Assembly (NCBI GenBank): GCA_031292195.1
Contig: JARLHP010000150.1
Location: 1 to 46,118, forward strand
DNA: 46,118 bases
Direction: 5' to 3'
Source: Syntrophobacteraceae bacterium
Lineage (GTDB): Bacteria; Desulfobacterota; Syntrophobacteria; Syntrophobacterales; Syntrophobacteraceae
The translations under genes and the position numbers were made by a program. Below are positions 1 through 8,205 of this stretch, in pieces (position 1 is the first letter of the stretch; every line of letters starts with the position of its first letter). The notes below the pieces were generated by a model. The model was not told the DNA's origin, did no database searches, and saw nothing but the letters and a program-made list of their open reading frames with translations.

Positions 1-2
1 AA

Positions 3-452
3 ATATATAATCGCTTCAAAACAGTGTTCGGAGTGAAGCTGGACAGGGAGGTTGCGGCGCTGTTTGGAATCGACCAGGGCGATTTTTCCAGGAGAAAGAG
101 TCGCGGAACCCTGTTGGAATTGATGATAGATTATGGACATGATCGAAAAGTCAATTTACATTGGCTTTTGACGGGTGAAGGTGCACCTAGGATTGAAGAG
201 GCCAGAAATATCGAAGCCGATGTTAAGGAAAACGCCGAGCTGGGGTCCCTCCTCTCCCAGGCTAAAAAGGTGCTGACCAGCGGAAATGAGCAAGCCGTGG
301 ACGCCCTGGAGAAAAATATCAAGTATTTTGCCCATGCTATCGAGGTGGAAAGAAGATTGAGTAGGCTGGAGAAGGAAATGGAGGCGATAAAGGCCCTGAT
401 CGGGAGCAAGAGGTCACCCGAGGCCGGGTCGCCGCAAGAAGAGGCAATCTAA
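3..452 (+). CDS. Phage CI-type repressor HTH protein, 5' end outside window
   Basis: The frame is open from the window edge. The first residues look like a phage CI repressor N-terminal HTH: a relaxed helix, then REVAALFGIDQGDFSRRKSRG, then a helix ending in the hallmark NLHWLLTGEG. That last motif is typical of Phage_CI_repr HTH domains. A GTG at 24 could start translation, but the upstream in-frame codons (Y-N-R-F-K-T) still fit the first helix, so the real start probably lies outside the window. The C-terminal half is charged and probably coiled coil (heptad-like ERRLSRLEKEMEAIKAL), with no S24 peptidase, so any oligomerisation would be through the coiled coil. It is likely a prophage remnant or a stand-alone regulator. 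The family call is fairly sure; the target is unknown. Confidence 0.7.
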   Translation: MYNRFKTVFGVKLDREVAALFGIDQGDFSRRKSRGTLLELMIDYGHDRKVNLHWLLTGEGAPRIEEARNIEADVKENAELGSLLSQAKKVLTSGNEQAVDALEKNIKYFAHAIEVERRLSRLEKEMEAIKALIGSKRSPEAGSPQEEAI

Positions 453-483
453 TTTATGTATACTTTTATAAAAGGCCGACCAT

Positions 484-1263
484 TTAAGTATCGGCAAGCA
501 GAGCATCTCTGAACACGTCCGAGAATGTCGAACTTCGACGCTGAGCTAGGGCCTTTACGCCAGCGACAAGACCGGACTCGATTCTAAAGGTCACGAGCTG
601 CTTGGCACCAAGATTGGTCAAATTCAATTTCGGCAAGGAATCCGCCGATAAGAGACTGAAAGATGAACCACAAAGTACAACGTTATTCTCTAAGGTCTCC
701 AAAATGATGGCCGGAAGTCTCCCCTTGATCAGGGGCCAGAGTCCCCCGGGAGCAAAATAATTGTTGAGGATATAGGAGCGCAGCTTACACTTAACGAACT
801 GCGAGACCCGGGATTTACCAATAGTTGATAAGGGTCCAACAATTCCGGAGGCTAACCTGGTGGAGATCTTCTCCGTCCCATTCTCGTCGCCATAGCAAGC
901 GCTCAAGATCTTTCCGTAGAGGAGGACGTCGCCATCTATGCCGAATTTTCCAACCTTCGGTGAATAATCAGATAGAAAGAAAGATAAAGTCGGCAAAAAA
1001 TGTCCGGACTGGCCGTTAGCAGGCCGACCTCCAAGGCACAATTGAAATGCGTCCTCAATTTTCATCTCGGACACACACAACCCCTCGATCACAATAATCG
1101 GATCATAGAGGCCAAGGACGTATTCTGCGCTCTGCCTATATCCTTTGACGTAGCCCAGGATCATGCCCTCGATCGTCTTCTCCGTTGTTAGCTCAACCAT
1201 CGTCGGTTCCTCACTGAAACAACTATTGGGACTTCCCCAAAACACACCGACCTCTATGCCCAT
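484..1263 (-). CDS. Unknown protein with ribbon-helix-helix-like C-terminus
   Basis: A 259-residue protein that I do not recognise over most of its length. The last ~35 residues (VTFRIESGLVAGVKALA, then a helix ending SDVFRDALLA) look like a ribbon-helix-helix (CopG/Arc-type) DNA-binding unit: one beta strand, helix, turn, helix. The ATG at 1263 is preferred over the GTG at 1272 because AAAGGAG lies about nine bases before the ATG and overlaps the GTG. It is transcribed leftward, and its upstream region carries many copies of a TTTGTATGGCA box, which suggests autoregulation through the RHH tail. The remaining ~220 residues have no obvious signal peptide or membrane helix. It faces the CI-like gene convergently with only ~30 bases between them. 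Confidence 0.55.
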   Translation of the reverse strand: MGIEVGVFWGSPNSCFSEEPTMVELTTEKTIEGMILGYVKGYRQSAEYVLGLYDPIIVIEGLCVSEMKIEDAFQLCLGGRPANGQSGHFLPTLSFFLSDYSPKVGKFGIDGDVLLYGKILSACYGDENGTEKISTRLASGIVGPLSTIGKSRVSQFVKCKLRSYILNNYFAPGGLWPLIKGRLPAIILETLENNVVLCGSSFSLLSADSLPKLNLTNLGAKQLVTFRIESGLVAGVKALAQRRSSTFSDVFRDALLADT

Positions 1264-1285
1264 AATGCACACTCCTTTCGTTCAA

Positions 1286-1510
1286 TTTGTATGTCACCTT
1301 ACCATACACTGCGAGGAGACGGAACCACCAAAATTTCATTTTTCAAAATTTTTTGTATGGCAATCGTGTACGGCACAAAATCAATCCCCAATATTGCCAA
1401 GCCAGTATAACCAAATATATTCCATAATTTACAAAATGCCATACAGAATATCCAAGCACAACGAATTTGTATGGCATTTGTATGGCATTTGTATGGCATT
1501 TTGTATGGCA
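1286..1510. repeat. TTTGTATGGCA box array (possible operator/iterons)
   Basis: Four direct copies of TTTGTATGGCA lie at 1466-1476, 1477-1487, 1488-1498 and 1500-1510, spaced 11, 11 and 12 bases, about one helical turn. Further copies lie nearer the leftward gene: TTTGTATGGCA at 1352-1362, a one-mismatch TTTGTATGTCA at 1286-1296, a related GTGTACGGCA at 1366-1375, and inverted copies TTACCATACA at 1299-1308 and TGCCATACA at 1437-1445. Helically phased copies upstream of a gene encoding an RHH-like tail suggest cooperative operator binding. Replication iterons are the alternative. Confidence 0.65.
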
Positions 1511-1563
1511 GCCAGCCGCCCATCAGTCCGGTCCGAAAGGTTGACAGTCATCATTCGGAACCG

Positions 1564-1708
1564 GTTTTGAGCGCAGCAATTCCCGGAGCTATCATGGCTT
1601 CTGGAGCCAAGAGCGTGCCTTTTGACCCAATCAGCCTACGAGGGAACGAATTGTCGAATCGCATGATGACACAATCCGAAGGACCTCCGGGAATTGCTGT
1701 TTTGAGCG
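1564..1708. repeat. Inverted plus direct repeat element
   Basis: CAGCAATTCCCGGAG at 1574-1588 has an exact inverted partner CTCCGGGAATTGCTG at 1685-1699. The same two places also share a direct repeat GTTTTGAGCG (1564-1573 and 1699-1708). The 96-base interior contains no convincing ORF. It may be the remains of a small mobile element or a recombination site. A second short repeat, AGATAACCTGTCAAA (near 1722 and 1846), follows. Confidence 0.45.
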
Positions 1709-1915
1709 TCAAGGGGTGATGAGATAACCTGTCAAAAAATTCAATCCCGCGCCAAATTGCTACGATACGAATCATTCCATTATAATCGCCAACCCATTAA
1801 TTTCACTCACGTCAATCTTCTTCAGGCCTCTTCACCCTTTTTCTAAGATAACCTGTCAAATCACAGTGACGAACCAAAGTTTCGTCCTCGTTCAAACCGC
1901 GTCCGTGGACGTGGC

Positions 1916-2085
1916 GGCCCCGCTGTTAGCTGGCTGTTCTTCATGCTGTTAACCTGGCTGTTAGCTGGCTGTTAGCTGGCTGTTAATTTCGTCCCCTAAA
2001 TCCAGTAATGTCAAGTAAATCAGAATAATGCGGAAAATGGGGAGAAAAAAAGCCGTATTAACAGCGTAAAACAGCCAGCGGGGCC
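1916..2085. repeat. Tandem/inverted repeat block downstream of modC
   Basis: GGCCCCGCTG at 1916-1925 is matched by the exact inverted copy CAGCGGGGCC at 2076-2085. Just inside the left arm, the 11-base unit TGGCTGTTAGC repeats at 1955, 1966 and 1977 (the last imperfect), and GCTGTTAA (1945) has an inverted partner TTAACAGC (2058). There is no ORF inside. It sits just beyond the modC stop, so it could fold in the mod operon 3' end, or be a MITE-like element. Confidence 0.5.
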
Positions 2086-2098
2086 TTCTAAAAACGCT

Positions 2099-3181
2099 TT
2101 AAAATAAGACCCCGTGGGAGACGGCCACGCTCTTGATAATGGCGAAAACAGGCATGCCGGGCTTCAAGTCCAGTTTTGCGAGTCCATTGGGAGTTATTCT
2201 GGCCAGCAGGGGACAGCCGATATCGAGTTTCACATCAACCAGCGTTCCGTTGCCGGTGGTAATTTCCTCGACTGTTCCCGGCAGGATGTTCTGAACGCTG
2301 GTTTGTTCGGGGGAAACCAGGGCAATGGCTACACTTCTGGCCTCGATGCGCACCCGCACTCTGCTCCCGATTAAGACTTCGAGACGGGGGACCTTCAAAA
2401 TGCCTCCCTGGAAACGCAAATCGCTAAGCCCCGCCGCCTCATGGTGAGATTCCACAACGGTCGATAACACCGCGCCGCAATCGGTGTATCCGGTCAATGC
2501 CTGCAGATCGCGGCGGCTCATCAGTTCTTCGATCGCACCCGAGGCGACTGTGCGGCCACCCTCGAGCACTACCATGGAATCCGCCAGGTTTAGAATTTCT
2601 TCGAGCGAATGGCTGACATAGAGTATGGGAATGGAAAACCGGCCGGCCAGGCGGGCGATGAAGGGCAGCACTTCCGCTTTTCTGGCAAAATCAAGAGAAG
2701 CCAGCGGTTCGTCCATGAGCAGAACCGAAGGGCTGGTGAGCAGCGCCCGCCCGATCGCCACCCGCTGCTTTTCGCCACCCGAGAGTTTGGCGGGCCGGCG
2801 GTCGACCAGGTGTTCCATACCCAGCAGCTCCACGACCTGGTCGAACTCCACGTAGCGCTCGGCTCTGGGAATAAGGCGCATTCCGTAGGTCAGGTTCGAG
2901 CGGACCGAAAGATGGGGGAAGAGCCGCCCCTCCTGAAAAATATAGCCCACACGCCGCTTTTCGGGAGGAAGGTCGACCGAGTTCTTTGAATCGTACAGGC
3001 ACCGGCCGCCAACGATAATGTGGCCCTCGTCCGGGCGGGCCAGTCCGGCCACCATGTTGATGATCGAGGTCTTCCCCGCGCCGGATTGGCCGAACAGCGC
3101 CGTCACCCCCGCCGCCTCCGACCGGAATATGGCATCCACGGTGAAATTGCCCTGCTTCCTTCTGAGGCTTACATCTAGCAC
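2099..3181 (-). CDS. modC: Molybdate ABC transporter ATP-binding protein ModC
   Basis: A 360-residue cytoplasmic ATPase that powers molybdate (or tungstate) import through ModB. Walker A GQSGAGKT is at about residues 31-38, followed by the signature LSGGEKQRVAIGRALL, Walker B VLLMDEP and the switch histidine in YVSHS. The last ~120 residues form a TOBE/MOP-type region (GTVEEITTGNGTLVDVKL), which in this family binds oxyanion and distinguishes ModC from generic ATPases. It starts with GTG, with AAAGGG about eight bases upstream. It is the last gene of the DUF364-modA-modB-modC operon, 12 bases after modB. Tungstate rather than molybdate as substrate cannot be excluded. Confidence 0.93.
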   Translation of the reverse strand: MLDVSLRRKQGNFTVDAIFRSEAAGVTALFGQSGAGKTSIINMVAGLARPDEGHIIVGGRCLYDSKNSVDLPPEKRRVGYIFQEGRLFPHLSVRSNLTYGMRLIPRAERYVEFDQVVELLGMEHLVDRRPAKLSGGEKQRVAIGRALLTSPSVLLMDEPLASLDFARKAEVLPFIARLAGRFSIPILYVSHSLEEILNLADSMVVLEGGRTVASGAIEELMSRRDLQALTGYTDCGAVLSTVVESHHEAAGLSDLRFQGGILKVPRLEVLIGSRVRVRIEARSVAIALVSPEQTSVQNILPGTVEEITTGNGTLVDVKLDIGCPLLARITPNGLAKLDLKPGMPVFAIIKSVAVSHGVLF

Positions 3182-3193
3182 GAAATGAACCCT

Positions 3194-3892
3194 TTAGCCT
3201 TCCAGGCGGGCCGCATAGCGCCTGGCCAGAATCTCGGACGCCACCAGGGCGGCCAGTCCCAGGACTATGGCGATTCCGCACAACCGCATCGCCGCCCATT
3301 CACCGCCGGGGACCTGGGTAAGTGTGTAGAGAGCCAGGGGAAGGGTCTGAGTCTCCCCCTGGATATTGGAGACAAAGGTGATGGTCGCCCCGAATTCGCC
3401 AAGGCTGCGGGCGAAGGCCAAAATGGCCCCCGCTATCACACCGGGGACCATAAGGGGCAGCGTTACGGTGAAAAAGACCCTGAGAGGTCCGGCGCCAAGC
3501 GTTCGGGCTGCGGCCTCCAGACCCCGGTCCACATTTTCGATCGAAAGCCGGACGGCGCGCACCAGCAGCGGAAAAGCCATCACCGCGGACGCCAGCGCCG
3601 CCCCTTTCCAGGTGAAGATGAATGTGATCCCAAACACCCTGTGAAGCCAGGCGCCAAGCATCCCCCTGCTTCCGAGCAGCACGAGCAGCAGGTAGCCCAC
3701 CACCACCGGCGGCAGGACCAGCGGCAGGTGGATCAGGCCGTCGAGTGCGGATTTTCCGGGAAATTTGAGCCGCGCAAGGACCCAGGCCGCCAGCACGCCG
3801 AACGGCAGGCTCACGGCCACAGCCCACCCGGAGACCCAAAGGCTGAGTCTTAATGCTTCGCTTTCTACCGGGGTAAGCCCAAACCAGCTCAT
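3194..3892 (-). CDS. modB: Molybdate ABC transporter permease ModB
   Basis: A 232-residue inner-membrane protein with five or six hydrophobic helices. The cytoplasmic EAA loop (EAARTLGAGPLRVFFTVTLP) docks onto ModC, and it is followed by the typical permease stretch ARSLGEFGATITF. Length and motifs fit ModB (the CysTW/ModB permease family). The start ATG overlaps the modA stop in an ATGA junction, so translation is probably coupled to modA. modC follows closely. Confidence 0.93.
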   Translation of the reverse strand: MSWFGLTPVESEALRLSLWVSGWAVAVSLPFGVLAAWVLARLKFPGKSALDGLIHLPLVLPPVVVGYLLLVLLGSRGMLGAWLHRVFGITFIFTWKGAALASAVMAFPLLVRAVRLSIENVDRGLEAAARTLGAGPLRVFFTVTLPLMVPGVIAGAILAFARSLGEFGATITFVSNIQGETQTLPLALYTLTQVPGGEWAAMRLCGIAIVLGLAALVASEILARRYAARLEG

Positions 3893-4674
3893 TTAATGCT
3901 GAAGCCGTACTTTTCAAAAATCCCGCGCGCTTTACGCGTCTTGAGAAATTTGAGGAAACTTTTGGCCACAGGGGTATCATGTCCGGCAACCAGCGCCGCC
4001 GGGTAGACAATCGGCGGATGGCTGCTCTCCGGAAATACTCCCACCACCTTGACATTTTTGGAGATGGCGGCATCCGTGGCGTAAACGATCCCCAGGGGCG
4101 CCTCGCCGCGTTCGACCAAAACAAGCGCCGACCGGACGTCGGAGGCACGCGCCAGGCTGCCTTCCACGCTCTTCCAGGCCCCCAGAGTCTCCAGGGCCTG
4201 CTTGGCGTAGATTCCCGCGGGCACATGCGCCGGGTCGCCCACCGAGAGCCTTCCGCCCGCCAGGAGCCCTGCCAGATCAAAACCCTTGGTGATCTCGGCC
4301 TTTTTGATCTTGCTGTTCCCCGGGGCGATCAACACCAGCCGGTTGCCCAGCAGCTTGCTGCGGGTGGCCGGATCTATCAGTTTTTTATCCGCCAGGTAAT
4401 CCATCCACTTTTCATCCGCGGATATGAAAACGTTGACGGGCGCTCCGTTTTCGATCTGTTTGGCCAGGGTCGAAGAGGAGAGGTAGGAAGGCGTGAAGGT
4501 GCTCTTGGTCTTTTGGGCAAATAGTCTGCCGATATCGTTCAAACAGTTCGTGAGCGAGGCGGCTGCGAATACGGTCACGTTTCCCTCCGCGCGCGCCGCG
4601 ACATTAAAGCCAACGAGAAAACTCAACACCAACAGTACCGCAAATACACTTCGAGCAATCCGGTTTCGCTGCAT
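3889..4674 (-). CDS. modA: Molybdate-binding periplasmic protein ModA
   Basis: A solute-binding protein of 261 residues from the chosen start. It begins with a Sec signal peptide (MQRNRIARS followed by a hydrophobic stretch ending AARA). The mature protein opens VTVFAAASLTNCL, the classic ModA oxyanion-site motif with its serine ligand, and later has DPAHVPAGIYAKQALE, another ModA hallmark. The ATG at 4674 is chosen because GGGAGG sits about seven bases upstream; the longer frame from 4713 would put 13 residues before the signal peptide. It captures molybdate or tungstate in the periplasm and hands it to ModBC. It lies 19 bases after the DUF364 gene and overlaps modB. Confidence 0.93.
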   Translation of the reverse strand: MQRNRIARSVFAVLLVLSFLVGFNVAARAEGNVTVFAAASLTNCLNDIGRLFAQKTKSTFTPSYLSSSTLAKQIENGAPVNVFISADEKWMDYLADKKLIDPATRSKLLGNRLVLIAPGNSKIKKAEITKGFDLAGLLAGGRLSVGDPAHVPAGIYAKQALETLGAWKSVEGSLARASDVRSALVLVERGEAPLGIVYATDAAISKNVKVVGVFPESSHPPIVYPAALVAGHDTPVAKSFLKFLKTRKARGIFEKYGFSIK

Positions 4675-4693
4675 GATCACCTCCCATAAATGC

Positions 4694-5503
4694 TTATGGA
4701 AATCGAGTCCCATTGTCCAAACGCATCAGGACCTTCCGGCTGAACTGGTGTATGACGGGAGTTCCCGCCCCGTGCCGCACAGCCCTCAATACGGCCTCGC
4801 CGTCTACTGCCACCGTGCCGGCCAGCACGCGGACGGGCAGCCCTGCGAACGCTTCGCCGACCATCGGAGTGCTCGGCCCGATCATGATCGCCTGAACCCC
4901 GGGACTGATGTGGCTCAGCACCTCTTCGGTCGTGGAGTTCAGAATGGAGGTGGAGGTCATAATCAGCACTTCCGCCCAATCGGACAGCTTGTCGTAGAAA
5001 AGCGCTTCCTGGCCGCCGTGCAGGAACCGGCCAAACCCGAAATCCCCGCCCCCCATGTGGTGCGCATTTCGCTCGATCACTACCACGTCCGCCCCCCTGT
5101 GTCTTAAAATCTTTAGGAGGGGCCGGAATAACCCGACCATGGCCACGCGGCTCCCGACGCCGATGCCCAAACCATCCATCCAGCCGGCGTCCGAGTCCTC
5201 TTCGGCAAGCCCGCTCGCAGTCTCATGGTTAAGAGAGTTTATTAGCGCCAACGCCATGCTGCGGTCAAGCGGTGATGGACTTTTGATCAATTTTAGCAGC
5301 TCCGCCGCACTTTCGCCTTCGTAGTTCCGATAATTTTCAGGCCTCGGGCAGCAACTCCCGCCTTCCGTGTACGTGAAGGCTATTCCCGTTGCGCCCGCCT
5401 CGGTCACCACCGCCGTGTAGCGTAAACCCGCGCAGAGGTGGACAACCTTTGTCCCCTGCGCCCTGGCATAAAACAAATCATAGAGATTTTCAACCAGCCC
5501 CAT
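4694..5503 (-). CDS. DUF364-type Rossmann-like putative metal-chelation protein
   Basis: A 269-residue cytoplasmic protein of the DUF364 / putative heavy-metal-chelation family. The N-terminal half has the DUF4213-type EAGATGIAFTY and GGSCCPRP stretches. The C-terminal Rossmann-like half has VAMVGLFRPLL, VVVIERN, WAEVLIMTSTSILNSTTEEVL and IMIGPSTPM, which are characteristic of the family. The start ATG at 5503 has GGGAAGG just upstream. Family members often sit beside metal or molybdenum transport genes, and here it leads the modABC operon, so a role in handling molybdate/tungstate or its chelate is likely. The biochemical activity is unknown. Confidence 0.8.
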   Translation of the reverse strand: MGLVENLYDLFYARAQGTKVVHLCAGLRYTAVVTEAGATGIAFTYTEGGSCCPRPENYRNYEGESAAELLKLIKSPSPLDRSMALALINSLNHETASGLAEEDSDAGWMDGLGIGVGSRVAMVGLFRPLLKILRHRGADVVVIERNAHHMGGGDFGFGRFLHGGQEALFYDKLSDWAEVLIMTSTSILNSTTEEVLSHISPGVQAIMIGPSTPMVGEAFAGLPVRVLAGTVAVDGEAVLRAVRHGAGTPVIHQFSRKVLMRLDNGTRFP

Positions 5504-5591
5504 GGGAATCCTTCCCAGCCGCAGGTCGGGCCTTCCGGTCCGCGCTGGGCCGCCGGCGGTTCCCGCCTGGAGAAGCGAGAATAAAAATTGA

Positions 5592-5629
5592 TGTAGTATT
5601 TAAATAGCACTTGACAATTATAAACTACA
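5592..5629. promoter_or_regulatory. Palindromic candidate operator between divergent mod operon and receptor
   Basis: This AT-rich patch in a GC-rich gap holds the perfect palindrome TATTTAAATA (5597-5606). It is bracketed by the inverted pair TGTAGT (5592-5597) and ACTACA (5624-5629), with TTGACA at 5611-5616. It lies between the leftward DUF364-modABC operon and the rightward TonB-dependent receptor, so it is a natural place for shared control, possibly by the XRE-PBP regulator at 11660. No clear -10 at ideal spacing was found, so the promoter part is uncertain. Confidence 0.35.
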
Positions 5630-5714
5630 CTATTAGCCTCCTGGACGTGCAGAATGTCGTGTTAGAATAAATACCAACTACTCCTTTTACCTGCCTTAAT
5701 CAAGGCCAAAAAGA

Positions 5715-5769
5715 AATACCGGGCGGTTGCGCTCGGTCCGCTCTTTTCATCGCAAAAGGGGCGGGTATT
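5715..5769 (+). promoter_or_regulatory. Possible structured leader of the TonB-dependent receptor mRNA
   Basis: About 100 bases before the receptor start, AATACC (5715-5720) can pair with GGTATT (5764-5769). They enclose a small hairpin of GCGG (5723-5726) with CCGC (5738-5741). A long leader (roughly 230 bases from the AT-rich patch) with nested pairing is compatible with an RNA regulatory element. I could not match it to the Moco, cobalamin or any other riboswitch consensus from memory. Confidence 0.25.
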
Positions 5770-5867
5770 CGTTCTTACGGCGTTCGTCTTCGAATCGGGG
5801 GGGCCTGATTTCCAATTCCAATCAAGCAGGAGAGAATAGAGATTTTTCTCGAGGGGGAGGAGACGGT

Positions 5868-8021
5868 ATGGGAGGTATGGTGAAGGGTGCCTGCGCGCTG
5901 GCGCTGGCCGTGGGGTTGTGTTTTACGGGAGTATCCGGGGTGTGTGGTGCACAGGACCAGGCGGCCTCGCCGGGCGCCGACGAGCAAGGGCTTTCTCCGG
6001 ATGGTAACAAGCCGGATCAGGTCAACGGCGCCAATACGGGGTCTGCCAAAGGCAAAGAGAGCGAAGCGAAGAAAAACCAGGTATTCACACTGGGTGAGGT
6101 CGAAGTTGTAGGAAAAGAGGACGAGACCAAAAACACCACGATTGAAAGACTTTATTACGACCAAATGCGCCTCTTCGATGCGAACAATGTGGCAACGGCC
6201 GCCAACCTCGAGCCCGGCGTCACGCTGTCCACGAGCGGTCAAAGGAATGAAGAGTATATCAATATCCGAGGCTTTGGCCCGAGGGATATTGGGATTTTCC
6301 TGGATGGAGTGCCCATAGGCGATACGTATTTCGGCTATCCGCCTCTCGCCGAATTCACCACCTACGGCCTTTCGGAGATGACCATCTCCAAGGGCTTTAC
6401 GTCGGTCCTCTACGGCCCCAACACCATGGGGGGCGCCATCAACCTGATCACCATAAAGCCTCAGAAGGAATACGAGATAAACGGGGGCTCAGGCTATGGC
6501 TCGGGCAACAGCTATCACGGCTTCGCGAATTTGGGGACCAACCAGGGAAAGTGGTACTTTGAAGGCGGGGGCTCCTACGAGAACCAGGATTACTTCAATC
6601 TGGCGGATAGTTTTACGTCCACCCCGTACTGGGGGAAGGGACTGTCGGGCTTCCAGGGGGCGGGGGAAAGGGTTAATTCGGATTCCAACGAGTGGATAGC
6701 ACATGCGAAAGTGGGGCTTACGCCAAACGATACCGACGAATACGCTCTTTCCTTCATGAGACTGGAAGAGGAAAAAGGTTCGCCGCCCTACGTCGGGTCT
6801 GACCCGAACAGCAGGACCTTCTTTTGGAGATGGCCCTCCTGGGATTTCCAGGACGTGCACTTCAACTCGAACACCGCCATCTGTGGGGAAAGCTATGTTA
6901 AAACGACCGCTTTCTACGATACCTACGATAATAGTCTTAACAGCTATACCAATGGTAACTACGATGTGATCAAGTCGCCTCCCAAATATTCGTTCTCAGA
7001 CGCCTATGGCGACTACTCGTACGGAGCATCGGTGGAATCCGGGACCAAGCTCGTGCCATATAACTTCATCAAGGCCGCGTTCCATTTCAAAGACGACGTT
7101 CACTCGGAGTGGGGGTACATCCCCTATTATCCGAAATTTCGTGATGAAGATCGTACCTTTTCCTTTGGGGTCGAGGATACGATCGACTTCACCAAAAGGC
7201 TCTATTCGATTGTAGGGGTTAGCTATGACTGGATGACCACGGTCGAAGCCACTTACAATAGCCAAACCGTACCGCTTCTTTCGCATAACACCTGGAACCC
7301 CCAGGTCGGGCTTTTCTACAAACTCACCGATACCGGCACGATCCACGCCAGTATAGAAGATAAATCGAGGTTCCCTACTCTCCAGGAGAGGTATTCCAGC
7401 GGCGGCGGCCTGGTGGGGAACCCGGAGCTAAAACCTGAGAAAGCGACGAACTATGAGATTGGCTACAAGGACCTTTTCGCCGGAAAACTGGCCTTTGAAG
7501 CCACCGGATTCTACGATTACGTTCATGACTACATAATCGGCTTCCCGGTGACGTTGTCTAACGGGCCCTGGGGTCCCGGGGGGTTCTACCACGAAGAGCT
7601 CAACGTCGGCCACGTCGACCTGTACGGCATAGAACTGGGATTGAGCGGGCACATATTGCCCTGCCTGAAAGGCGGCATGAACTACACGTATCTTCAATAC
7701 ATCAATGTCGACAACAGTTCGTTGATAACCGATCTTCCACACAACAAGGTCTTTGCCTACCTGCAGTACTTCACGCCCGTAAAGGAGTGGAGCATGCTGG
7801 GGTCGGTCGAATACAACAGCGCCCGGTACAGTGATTCGGCATACGCGCCGGCCATTGCCGGGGGATATGCGTTGGTAAATTTCAAGGAAATCTACGAGAT
7901 TTCGCCGGGCGTTACGCTTGAAGGCGGCATCAACAACATATTGGACGAAAATTATGAGCTCCAGTACGGCTATCCCCTCTCGGGGCGCACCTTTTTTGTG
8001 CAGATGAGGTTTAAGTATTAG
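5868..8021 (+). CDS. TonB-dependent outer-membrane receptor
   Basis: A 717-residue outer-membrane receptor. The ATG at 5868 is chosen because GAGGGGGAGGAG precedes it and a signal peptide follows (hydrophobic core ending VCGA); the longer frame from 5727 lacks both. The mature N-terminus has an unusually hydrophilic ~40-residue spacer before the TonB-box-like LGEVEVVG (about 75-82). The plug follows (EEYINIRGFGPRDIGIFLDGVP, GPNTMGGAINLIT), then a 22-strand-type barrel with the FPTLQERY and LKPEKATNYEIGYK motifs, ending in the aromatic YPLSGRTFFVQMRFKY expected of barrel proteins. The neighbours (modABC, DUF364, FmdE, tonB, XRE-PBP) suggest the ligand is a molybdate or tungstate chelate; iron-siderophore or cobalamin uptake is the default alternative. 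The barrel sequence alone does not name the substrate. Confidence 0.93.
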   Translation: MGGMVKGACALALAVGLCFTGVSGVCGAQDQAASPGADEQGLSPDGNKPDQVNGANTGSAKGKESEAKKNQVFTLGEVEVVGKEDETKNTTIERLYYDQMRLFDANNVATAANLEPGVTLSTSGQRNEEYINIRGFGPRDIGIFLDGVPIGDTYFGYPPLAEFTTYGLSEMTISKGFTSVLYGPNTMGGAINLITIKPQKEYEINGGSGYGSGNSYHGFANLGTNQGKWYFEGGGSYENQDYFNLADSFTSTPYWGKGLSGFQGAGERVNSDSNEWIAHAKVGLTPNDTDEYALSFMRLEEEKGSPPYVGSDPNSRTFFWRWPSWDFQDVHFNSNTAICGESYVKTTAFYDTYDNSLNSYTNGNYDVIKSPPKYSFSDAYGDYSYGASVESGTKLVPYNFIKAAFHFKDDVHSEWGYIPYYPKFRDEDRTFSFGVEDTIDFTKRLYSIVGVSYDWMTTVEATYNSQTVPLLSHNTWNPQVGLFYKLTDTGTIHASIEDKSRFPTLQERYSSGGGLVGNPELKPEKATNYEIGYKDLFAGKLAFEATGFYDYVHDYIIGFPVTLSNGPWGPGGFYHEELNVGHVDLYGIELGLSGHILPCLKGGMNYTYLQYINVDNSSLITDLPHNKVFAYLQYFTPVKEWSMLGSVEYNSARYSDSAYAPAIAGGYALVNFKEIYEISPGVTLEGGINNILDENYELQYGYPLSGRTFFVQMRFKY

Positions 8022-8205
8022 GCTTTTGCGGGCGGAAGGCCGCAGCCCCGCGGCCTTGGCCAGGTAAGGATCGGCCGCGGTTGCCCCACCGCATCCGGTC
8101 CGTCGGTGCGCGTTACTACGGGTCCGTATCGGGTTTTGAGGCCGTTTCCCGTTGCCTGCGGCCGTTCCCGAAACGGTCCCGGATAACACGTTGAGGAGGC
8201 TGATC

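Noticed and set aside
825-1191. Plus-strand ORFs of about 63 residues
   Set aside because: They are antisense to the RHH-tailed gene and have no ribosome site or family match.
1466-1510. Possible CRISPR array
   Set aside because: Units are 11 bases with no spacers between them; this is an operator- or iteron-like tandem array.
2691-4280. Long minus-strand ORFs of 202 and 326 residues overlapping the mod genes
   Set aside because: They are out-of-frame shadows of modC, modB and modA in GC-rich DNA.
5715-5769. Moco or cobalamin riboswitch
   Set aside because: Only simple pairings are seen; none of the conserved riboswitch core sequences could be matched.
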